Positions 55,245 to 64,000 of a stretch of DNA of 64,000 nucleotides are shown here, piece by piece. Positions within the stretch are counted from its first letter, which is position 1. Every line of letters starts with the position of its first letter. The stretch is from Lampris incognitus (Eukaryota > Chordata > Actinopteri > Lampriformes > Lampridae), in NCBI RefSeq assembly GCF_029633865.1, contig NC_079213.1, positions 108,412,356 through 108,476,355 of the forward strand, written 5' to 3'. Below the pieces are notes generated by a model. That model was not told where the DNA came from. It searched no databases and worked only from the letters and a program-made list of their open reading frames with translations. The position numbers were made by a program, and so were the translations under genes.

Positions 55245-55821
55245 AGGGAGCAGCCAAAAGTAGTAGTAGTAGTAGTAGATACGGTATCTAATTACGAAAG
55301 GACATTTTAGGATCTAGGAGAAAGAACTGTTTAGAGAAAACTTCTTTTAATGCTGGCCTACTAAACATTAATGGTGTTACTTTGTAGTTATTACAATACA
55401 TTTGGCAACGATAGTAATGCTGTTGCACTTTAAAAATAGTGTATTTGGTTTGGCAGGGGCATATTTCGAGTTCTGGTATTGGGCTGGTTTTGACTGGCCA
55501 TTGGGCTGGTTTTGTCACACGGACCTGGTAACCCTGGCTGCACATACAGGTCTTTGTATAGTGGCGGCGGCATTTACTGATCCTTAGCAGTTTTATTTCA
55601 GAGCGCAGCAGAAAGCTCTTCTGCCCTTCAGCTTCAAAAATGTTTGGGAAAATGTAGCTTGTATGGACGCCACCGCGCCACTTGATGAATAAAAGAGCGT
55701 TGCTACTGAAAAGCTATTTGATTCCAAAAACAGCGACGCTACCGCCACGCTACTGAGAAATGTAGTTAAACTAGTAATGCCGCCACTTGTAGCAACGCTA
55801 TTGCCCAACACTGCTGATAAG

Positions 55822-56225
55822 TTGTAAATCAACACACTTTGGGGCTTGCAAAAGCTTTTTTTTTGTATTTGTGTGTGTGCAGGCACAATTTCACCTGTCT
55901 CGAGCTAATCAATGCTGACTTGAGACAGGTATGCCCACTCACACAGCCCACCACAAGGTTGTGTATGAATGTTTTGTCTGTGACACTGGGCTGCCCAATT
56001 CACAGCAATGAAACTTCAACACAGGTGAACCTGTAGTGTAAACCATAGGTATGCTGCAATACATGCTCGCCTCCTGCAGCTTCCCTCCCGGGCTGAAGGA
56101 CCTGCTTAATACTCAAAGCAAAACATATATCCTTTTATTTACTCCTCTAATCATGGACAAGTGACACCTCAACTCATGCCCTATAAAGCCTGAGAAATGG
56201 GAGGTAGCTCTTGAAGAAAACTACA
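55822..56225. other. Unassigned DNA
   Basis: No gene or repeat was recognised. Confidence 0.4.
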
Positions 56226-57000
56226 CTTCCTTTATTATTTCAAGAAACATAAATGATACACAACTATATCAATATACAAACATACACAAGATAAATAAAA
56301 AATAAAATACATTAAAAATCAAATAAATAGATAACTATGTTTCCCCCGCAGCTTGTGATCACCAGTTCCCAACATCGTCCTAGCATACAGTCAACATAAG
56401 GCGAGGCATGCTAGGCCTCCAGCCTGCTCCTCGTAGAGGAACATACCAGACATCAATCATCTCCATATTCACTCTGCTGACCCAGCATACTTTCCAAGTC
56501 TGTATGTTCAAGATAATTAATAAAAGGACCCCGCACTTTTATAAATAGCTCGTTTTCCCTTAATAGAATGGGTGATTTGCTTTCTAAGGATATGTATGCT
56601 GACAGTTCTTTTAGCCATTTACCAATACTTGGTCTATTTATGTCTTTCCATGATAGTGCTATTATCTGTTTTGCCTAGATCTGAGAATCTTTCTTCCTTA
56701 TATTCTATTCTTTTGGAAAGAAACCTGATGTGAAAAATTTGGGCTTAGTTGTACGGATAAAATCTCTTCCATCATATATTTTACCTCTTCCCAGAACTTT
56801 TTTTTTAATCTTATTACATTCCCAAACACAGTGGAAAAATTTCCCTTTGGATTGTTGACATTTAAAACACAAATCTGGGAATATCACTATTAAATGTATT
56901 TATCTTTTCAGGAGTAATACATGTGCGCATCAGCCAGTTATATTGTAAAAGCTTAAGACGGGTATTTGCTGTTTGCGTTTGAGCTCCCTCGCACGCCTCT
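56226..57000 (-). mobile_element. L1-like LINE 3' end (5'-truncated)
   Basis: The minus frame around 56960-56705 reads NWLMRTCITPEKINTF and then DLCFKCQQSKGKFFHCVWEC, the L1-clade C-terminal Cys motif. AT-rich 3' UTR follows to about 56226. RT is absent. Confidence 0.7.
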
Positions 57001-59225
57001 TTCCACTCGTCAAATGAAGCGTCTTCCTTGTGAGTCCTCTCCGAGCACTAAGTTTAGCTCCGGGAGACTCAGGGGACCCAGATCGTCGTAAGTCGTAAAA
57101 TCCAGATAAGCAGAGTCTATCAAAACAGTTTCCTCTAACAGTGACTAGGGACGTATAGTTGGTGATCGGTTTCGGTTTGATCCAGTGAGGCTTCCGAGTT
57201 GTAAGAATTTGAAAAAATGTTTGCGTGGGACGTCGTGTTTATTTACAAGCTCACCGTGCTGACGCCTGACCGCAGAGACCGACTAACACCCTCAGCCTCC
57301 TTTTTTATCGTTATTGTTTTCGTTTATTTTATTATTTATTCTCCTACTTCCTATCCATCCCATCTGTGTTTTGTCCTAAATATTCTTGTGGGTGAGGCAC
57401 TTTGTCCCCCCCATCCGTCTTCATTGGGCTGAGGTAAAGACCTGTGTTCTGAATTAAAGGCTGCTGATGCCGTGAATATTTTACATCAGTCACCTGAAAC
57501 TGCCTCACGAACAAATGTACCTCAGAGGGCTTTCTCTCCATTCATCTCAATCAGAGGGCTTTTTAGCAGCACTTTAGACCGGTGGCGGGTGCCAAAACTG
57601 CTCCATGCCCCCTTGCCAATTACCCCCAGAGAATATACAGTTTTATCTCTCATGCACTGTATATCGGGCATCGCAAAGGACAAGCGCATGAAAAAAAATA
57701 AAAAATGGGCCGGGGCTCTGGAAATGTGAGCAAAATTATAGACCAAGTTACATCAGTGGAATAACTGAAGTCGACTGTGATCTTTCCCGAAATGAATTGT
57801 CACGTTCAGTGGAATTAGGGGGTTAATAAATTGATGGAATGAAAAGGCCACGCCGTAATCACTTCTCCATTTTCCTCTCGTGCAGGTGCCACGTGAGTCC
57901 GGATGAAATTTAAATACTCATAATCTTTATGCATTTAAACATCAATGTCCTTAAAGCTCATTCATGGTCAGTACTGAGATGTCAGTGAAAACACAACTTG
58001 ACGTTTCATTTCCAACCTCACGTCCTCATGCATGAATATCAATGCTCAAGTGTTCATGTCAAACCTTCAAACGCTTAGCATGTCTTAAATAAATAGTCAG
58101 GAAGTTTTCATGACATCTGGCCATTCCCCCCCCCCCCCGGCTTTCCTCATTCTCAATTTCAAAATTCATACAAAAAAATATATCGATGGAAAACATATTT
58201 TTGCCTAAGATACACGTGTGGCAATCAAAGAAACGACTCCTATGTCCTGCACGGGTGGGCCGAACAGTGAATTGCTGTTCCCCTTTCGCTCTGGCACAAA
58301 AGGGAATTAAGCTTTTCAAAACCGGCTCCCGTGCCAGGATTGGTGGAAAAAAAATAAACACAGTCACACAGCCATTTTCTGTTCCCTTCCCATTCCGCCT
58401 GCCATCTGATCTGATCTGATGTGCTCTTGTCTCATTTCTTGTGTGGGGTATCTCTCGCACATGGCAAACCTAGCGTGATACGGCAACGCGGCAAGTGTAA
58501 ATGAATACCAGCCACATGAGAAAACAGACCCCTCCAAATGCACATTCCGAAGAAACACTTTTCTCTGTGAAGGACAAACTCCTCCGATTGAATTCATTCC
58601 CCCTAATAACAACTGTCAGAGTGATGAATGAACATACCCAGAAGATATTGTGAAGTGAAAGATGAGAGGTGATATTTGCATTGGGAGCATGTCTTGATAT
58701 GCATGGAGCGCTGTGCCATCTCACAGCCAGGAGCCCAAAGAGCAGCATAGGAAATAAACAATACAGCTTTCTTTGAACTATATGTTGCTTGTGTGTGTGT
58801 GTGTTTATTTTCTACATCACAGCAAATAACATGCAAAGGTTTTAGAAATCTGCAGATATTAGAGCTGAACAGCTGATATAAAAAGTCGTGAAATTAAAAA
58901 TAAAAAAGGTGTAGCTGCAGGGGCATATGACGTGACGAGCACCCGATAAGAGAAAGAAGATTTGCTATTTCCGGGCTTCCTGATATAAGTTGAGCATTCT
59001 TTAAATAGTAAAACAACTTACTCATCAAAGTCGTGTTCACGTTAACATATTTGGCGGTGGAGCTGGCGGTACATTTGTTGAAATAGGGACGGGACTGAGC
59101 GCCGGATTTCCGTTAATTAGGTTTTCCTTATAATGAACAGCGGGGGGGGGGGTATGCTGAGAGTTCGCTTCGACGATACCGTACTGGCCCTAATATAAGA
59201 AGAAGAAAAACTCTTTCTGATATGT
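57001..59225. other. Gene-free DNA with a conserved-looking block
   Basis: 57725-58065 is non-repetitive with AT-rich homeobox-like words (GGGTTAATAAATTGATGG, TTTAAATACTCATAATC, ATGCATGAATAT) and could be a conserved non-coding element. C runs occur at 58127-58138 and G at 59142-59150. A (GT)n run lies at 58790-58804. No BRINP N-terminal exon was found. Confidence 0.35.
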
Positions 59226-59261
59226 AGGCTTAAAAAAAAGTTGGGGTTGTCTTATATTTCA

Positions 59262-59425
59262 GGATCTGCCAGGGAAGAGGAGAAGAGGAAGGCCAAAGAG
59301 GAGGTTTATGGATGTGGTGAGGGAGAACATGCAGGTGGCTGGCGTGACAGAGGACGATGCAGAGGACAGGAAGAGATGGCAACGGACGATCCGCTGTGGC
59401 GCCCCCTAACGGGAGCAGTAGATTC
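59262..59425 (+). mobile_element. RTE-like LINE 3' end, 164 bp
   Basis: Matches the last 160 bp of the RTE family (CCAGGGAAGAGGAGAAGAGG, GATCCGCTGTGGCGCCCCCT). 5'-truncated. Confidence 0.85.
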
Positions 59426-59889
59426 CTTCCAACGGATATTCTTTTTGAAGTGGAGAGCGTACCAGAGTAACTACGGTATTTCACAGAGCGCTGCACCGTG
59501 GGTTGTATGTAGCCTTAATGTTGCCAGGCTAGCAAGTGTCCATTAAGTCCGTTTAAAGTGAATCTGTCGGGGTCAGTCAGCACTGAAGGTGTTTCATTAG
59601 TCCAGTTTAACGTGTAGGAGTTTCTGAAGGCTGCTGTAACGTGTTTTGCTGCCACAGAGGAAATAAAGCCATGACGAGTGAAAACGAGTTCTTAGCGCCC
59701 CCCAACTGCAGAAACGAATTACGTGTCACGTGATGCGCTCATAAGACTGAAAAATGTTCACTGCCAGAGGAAATAATTCTGAGGGAGGAATGAGAGGGAG
59801 AGAGGAATCGACTCCCAGACGTCCAACCCAACACAAACCGTGGTGAGCAGCGTCTTGATGCATGCTCAATAACCCAGGTAAGAAAATCA
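59426..59889. other. Unassigned DNA
   Basis: No gene or repeat was recognised. Confidence 0.4.
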
Positions 59890-60505
59890 GGTTGAATCAG
59901 TTCATCTGGATACTACAACGTTTATTGACGGATAGGTTTCATCACTCAGCTAGCGAAGTGTCATCTTCAGTCTCAACTGACTGCAGGTGTCCCCACCCTT
60001 ATTAACAGACATCCATCCATTATCCGAACCGCTTATCCTGCTCTCAGGGTCGCGGGGATGCTGGAGCCTATCCCAGCAGTCATTGGGCGGCAGGTGGGGA
60101 GACACCCTGGGCCAAGCGATCACGGGCCCTTATAAACAATACAGTACCATATAGCTGCATAACGACCAAAACCAACATCCAGTTTCATACGCAAATAAGG
60201 GTGTGACCATTAACTGGAGTTTCAAAGGCCATGTGTACTGTTCACAGAGGATTTGGGAATGTTTGCAATCACAGCATTGTAAGCTGGCGACAGATGTACT
60301 CTTAGCGCCCCCCCCCCCCGGTTCAGGGCTGGTCGTTCCCCTTTAACATAGATGGCCTGTTTGACTTCCTGTTCAAACCATCGTTCCTCCCTATCAAGGA
60401 TGTGCACATCCTCATCCCTGAAAGGGTGGCCACCGGCCTGTAGATGGTGTAGACTGCGGAGTCCTGGCCTGACGTTTTAGCTCTCCTGTGTTGTGTCATT
60501 GTATG
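59890..60505 (-). mobile_element. Penelope-like element 3' end, split by a SINE
   Basis: On the minus strand from 60505 the frames give MTQHRRAKTSGQDSAVYT and then HILDREERWFEQEVKQAIYV and KGERPALNRGGG, the second half of the GIY-YIG domain seen at 31.2 kb. The 3' region carries AACAATACAGT/CTTATAA and CAGTTGAGACTGAAGATGAC, ending near CCAGATGAACTGATTCAACC. A family B SINE tail (60008-60115) interrupts it. Confidence 0.85.
60008..60115 (-). mobile_element. SINE tail fragment, family B
   Basis: CCATCCATTATCCGAACCGC, AGGGTCGCGGGGATGCTGGA and CAGCAGTCATTGGGCGGCAG match the tail of 21309-21657 in antisense. 5'-truncated at the CACCCTGGGCCA region. Confidence 0.88.
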
Positions 60506-61484
60506 GCGCATAGTGCGATCACTCACAAAAATGTGAAGGATTACTTCAGCACATAGTGCGGACTTTGTCAATGAGCATATTTGCTTTGCTTTTCTTCTTG
60601 CTAATGTTTGAGTATAATGCGAGAAACAACAACCTGCGTTGGGTTTTTCTAAATATTGTAATGAAAATGGTCCAAAATATTGTGAAAATGCAATGCACAC
60701 TACCCAAACGGCCCGACCAAACAATAACCCCCCACCCTCCCCCAGTGTCTAAACCCTCCAGAAGCTGGTCCTGTTAGTTTTGGGGTTTTATTTTTTTCTC
60801 TTTCCATTAAGAGACAAGAGGCTCACTTAAAACAAAAGCATTGTTTTGTTTGGTGTTATAACAAGATAAATTAAAAATATAGGCACTGAATATGAGTATG
60901 AATATGACTTGGCCTGAATCCATGCTGATCAGGATGACTGATAGAAACCATAATAATGGACCAATCTGGGATAATCTCTGGAATTATGTGCCTGGGTGGC
61001 TTCATTTTCTTTGGATTATGATTAGTGCTGTATCCTCTCTTATAGATTTCTGTTTTATTTTATAGCCATTTTATTCTGTTAGTTGCATCAACGGTGAAAT
61101 GTCTCATTTGATATGTTAACTTGTCAAAATATGTTTAATTACAAAAAAAAGGAATATGACTTGGCCTGAAAAATTCTTTTTTGGTCAAATTTTTTATTTT
61201 CTATTTTTTTTGCTTTAATCCCTGCTCTCTTCATGTAGGTCTCTAGTGGATTCTGGAGGGGGCATTTGCGCTTGCAACACCACTCAGATTGCTCTGACAG
61301 AGAGGCAGCCTAGGCGTTGTCAGCATCGGGCTTCTGGGCTTTAGCGGGGAATATTTTTTCCTGTATCTGTGTTGATATTCTGCTCCTCATTAGTTGAGCA
61401 CTCACAACAACATTGACGGTTTCGGGAAAAAAACGCTATATAAATATATATATAAAAACACACTCATCCACACACCCACCCACC

Positions 61485-61516
<32 letters not shown>

Positions 61517-61655
61517 TAACTATATATAGAGTGATATTAATAATAGGCCTTTAGACATATGACAAAGGAAAATATTGGTTGGATCCAGCATATATAGGCA
61601 GACCATAAGGAAAATATTGGTTGGTTAGGAGAAGTGATTTCAGGGCTTTTAAACT
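60506..61655. other. Unassigned DNA with simple repeats
   Basis: Contains A/T runs (61142-61150, 61200-61210), an ATATAAATATATATATA stretch near 61436-61452 and a (CCCA)n/(CA)n tract at 61465-61516. No gene was recognised. Confidence 0.4.
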
Positions 61656-61659
61656 GCTG

Positions 61660-62790
61660 TGAAGACAAATTCAAAAAATATAAAGGCAGAGAATTCCGGT
61701 AGAATATACTAAACTAAGATTGGGAATTACGGGAATGAAGAGGTCTAAGGAGAGAAGAACTATGTGTGGAGTAAGTATGAAATGGATAACTGTATACAAA
61801 TATGTCATGGGAAAAAGGAGGAGGGTTCTTTTTAAGGAACTATGAACAAATAAACCAATCTGGAGATGGTTCACCTGATGAACACTGAGGACACCTAATT
61901 GAAGAAATAAGAGGCTGAGATGAATGTCTTCAATGTACACAACTTATTATTTATTATTGCTCGTTTCAGAAAACATATGGGCTCAAGTTTGGTCTGATGA
62001 GTACTAGCCCAAGCTATGTTGCAATAATTAATATACGGATAAACCATTGACTAATATAACAAAGTGGCTACCTTAGTGTTGCTCAAGTGATGGGTTTTGC
62101 CTAGTATACCAATACTCTTGGTCATTTTTGTGGTTATGGCCCTGATATGAGGTTTTCAAGAGAAGGATTCATCAAGCAGAATGCCATGGAATTGTGTAGA
62201 ACACACATTAGTTATGAGGTTGTTATTGATTACAATTTTAGATGAGGAGTTAAAAATCCCTAATTCAAGACCAAAAAGGTGAAGCTTGTTTTTTAATGGT
62301 AAGTGATAGTTTGTTGGACTTAAACTAAATAGACAGTTTATTAAGTTCTTCATTTAACAACTTAATGATGGTGTTGGGATCTTTATGTGAATATAAGACA
62401 CTTGTGTCATCTGCAAAAAAAATTTTGACAGCTTGTTTAAAACATTGGGGAGGTCGTTAATATATATAAAAATAACAAAGGCCCAAGAATTGAGCCTTGT
62501 GGTACACCAAAGAGTATGGGAGGAAAAGGAGAACTGGTTCCATTATAGGACACAAACTGCTGTCTATCTTTACGATAAATGGTGAACCAGAGCAGCACAT
62601 TGTTTCTAACTCCAAGATGTGAAAGCTTCTGAAGAAGAATATGGTGATTAACTGTGTTAAATGCCTTAGATAAATCTAAAACAAAAACCTATAGTGTTTT
62701 CCTTTCCATCTCTAGCTTTGTATATTTAATTAGATATGTGAGTGCCATATATATTGAATGTTTCTTTCTAAACTCACAAGAATAGTCAAC
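61660..62790 (-). mobile_element. CR1/L2/Rex1-group LINE, RT 3' half
   Basis: The minus strand from about 62690 encodes [20 protein letters not shown] (motif A), then [19 protein letters not shown] sequence near 62500-62460 (motif B). At 62353-62156 it encodes INNNLITNVCSTQFHGILLD (post-RT block), and the C-terminus lies at 61940-61671. Frames are broken and the 5' part is missing. The exact clade was not resolved. Confidence 0.75.
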
Positions 62791-62797
62791 ATTAAAC

Positions 62798-63086
62798 CAG
62801 TCCACTGTGCAAAAAACAGGTTGGGGACCCCTGATATAGAGCCCGCTCCCTGCCTGAGGTGCAGGCGGACACTAGAAATCCAAGCTGATCTTGCCCATAG
62901 TTCTCCCTTGACACCAACTACATCACTGACATGTCAAATGACGGAAGAAGAACGCATTTTGCAACTAAAACCCAGAGACACTGAGAACGTTGGCAACAAT
63001 TGCAGGTGTTTTTCCTGCTATATCCCCAATTTGGAAAGATAGAGATAAGGTTAAAAAGTGGTCCTTTAAATTACTCAGATGGTGTA

Positions 63087-63134
<48 letters not shown>

Positions 63135-63810
63135 AACTGTACAGTAACATGCACGTTTTAGTATGCAAACAAAACAATGTCATAACTAACAAGAAAAAAC
63201 AAGATGTCTGAGGTGGATTAGGAAGTAGGACTGTCGGCGAAGTGAAGAAAAAATGGCAAGACCTTCTTCAGCGCTCTGTTCCTATCCATTACATTGTGCA
63301 ACTGTGGTGATAACTCGTCAATTAATTCACACAATTCAGCCCTGTTGAAACGAAATCAATCAATAAATTATCCATCTCCATATGTGTCCAGAGGATTGGT
63401 GTGGTCTCTCATTACTCTTTTCAGGCCTGAAAGCCCGCTAATGTGTAGCCTGTATAAGAGACAAGCCATTGTATAAATGTTTTTAATGTCACCTTGGAAA
63501 TTTGTCAAGGGGACTATGTAAGAATTAGTCTCAGATGCAGCACTACGTTTAGATGGTGCAACGGGTATTAATTCTACGTAGGGCTTAAGGCACATTTTAC
63601 ATCCAGCCTAGTTTTATGACCAGGGTTACGTCTAACTGGTACAACTAGCCCCAGAAGCGCTTTTTTGGCATGGATGCATGGCATGCAATGCTGCTTATGC
63701 TCGACTGTCGGGCTCACACAGCAGCAGTAACAATGCTACACCAAAAATGTAACGGAAAAAAAAAAAGTCCCACTAGCCTGTACTGCCCCTAGATTTGAGA
63801 ACCACTGGAT
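62798..63810. other. Unassigned DNA with possible hAT ends
   Basis: GGTTGGGGACCCCTG at 62820-62834 and TTGAGAACCACTG at 63795-63807 look like single right-hand hAT termini; partners were not found. A (TA)n microsatellite lies at 63096-63132. Confidence 0.35.
63096..63132. repeat. (TA)n microsatellite
   Basis: About 18 TA dinucleotides following a run of A. Confidence 0.95.
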
Positions 63811-64000
63811 TATTGACTGATGTAACTGAGCAGTTGGAAATATCCCTGAAATCTTTATATACAGCACAACTTATAAGATTGATTGTTTTGTGAATATGAA
63901 AAACGTGTTATGGGAACAATGTATGAGGTAATACATGATTTTGTCATGGAGGCATAGATGACATGAGTTGAAGGATCTAGGATACTCTGAGAGTTGGTAA
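63811..64000. other. Unassigned DNA at the window edge
   Basis: AT-rich; nothing recognised. Confidence 0.4.

Larger units (their letters stand above)
52361..55279 (+). mobile_element. RTE-like LINE, both ends present, internally deleted
   Basis: A target duplication with one mismatch (TACTGTATCTAATTA at 52346-52360, TACGGTATCTAATTA at 55280-55294) bounds a 2919-bp element. It has a 5' leader, endonuclease, RT, C-terminal domain and a (TAG)n 3' tail (55259-55279). The 3' end is the parent sequence type for the copies at 150-497, 44516-44586 and 59262-59425. It inserted into the hAT element. Confidence 0.93.
50407..55813. mobile_element. hAT element carrying a nested RTE LINE
   Basis: The left end CAGTGATGGACAAGCTA and the right end TAGCAACGCTATTGCCCAACACTG are inverted (CAGTGNTGGNCAA). 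The flanks CTGATAAT (50399-50406) and CTGATAAG (55814-55821) form an 8-bp duplication with one mismatch. Subterminal words (AAATGTAG, GCTAC) recur at both ends. Removing the RTE at 52361-55279 leaves about 2.5 kb. Confidence 0.8.

Noticed and set aside
58059..58460. 133-codon minus-strand open frame as a missing brinp3 exon
   Set aside because: No resemblance to the MACPF region and no acceptor/donor pair in phase.
62798..62834. A complete hAT element ending GGTTGGGGACCCCTG
   Set aside because: Only one terminus was seen; no partner or target duplication in the window.

Overview
The window is vertebrate nuclear DNA and almost certainly from a ray-finned (teleost) fish. Introns have canonical GT/AG borders, the one host gene matches vertebrate BRINP3, and the repeats are typical of teleosts: Tc1 with 38-residue D-to-E spacing, hAT elements, tRNA-headed SINEs, RTE, L2-like and L1/Tx1-like LINEs, Penelope-like elements and a Ty3/gypsy element. 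No bacterial genes, operons, CRISPR arrays or intact RNA genes were seen.

Host gene. The only convincing cellular gene is the 3' half of a brinp3-like gene on the minus strand. Four coding exons were placed (37354-37459, 36745-36981, 23365-23587, and 14728-15844 with the stop). Their splice phases agree (phase 1, 1, 2) and together they encode the last 560 residues. The N-terminal part (about 200 residues in the family) was not found between 37460 and 64000, so the next intron is probably longer than 26 kb. The two large introns (7.5 kb and 13.2 kb) are packed with nested transposons.

Layout. 1-2.4 kb: SINE tail, RTE 3' end and a complete Tc1-like element. 2.4-6.5 kb: mostly unassigned, with GC-rich and conserved-looking blocks. 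6.5-9.1 kb: a LINE 3' end followed by a 2-kb minisatellite of 22-bp units. 9.8-12.2 kb: a LINE endonuclease fragment, a hAT non-autonomous element and a SINE. 13.9-37.5 kb: brinp3. The first of its two large introns holds a hAT element (17.5-21.7 kb) with SINEs inside it. The second holds a broken Ty3/gypsy element (24.8-35.1 kb) that has itself received a SINE, other dispersed repeats, LINE pieces, a Penelope-like element with a GIY-YIG domain and an antisense L2-like LINE. 37.5-44 kb: gene-free upstream DNA with two SINEs and an L2-like 3' end. 44.05-49.94 kb: one long L1/Tx1-like LINE insertion with a 16-bp target duplication. 50.4-55.8 kb: a hAT element with a full-span RTE LINE inside. 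56-64 kb: LINE and Penelope fragments, microsatellites and possible conserved non-coding DNA.

Nothing here looks like a wholly new genetic system. The most informative structures are the pol-domain order of the gypsy element (integrase before reverse transcriptase), the 418-bp higher-order period in the minisatellite, the complete L1/Tx1 insertion with a YY1-like motif at its 5' end, and a tRNA-like foldback element. All family assignments were made by eye from motifs, without database searches.
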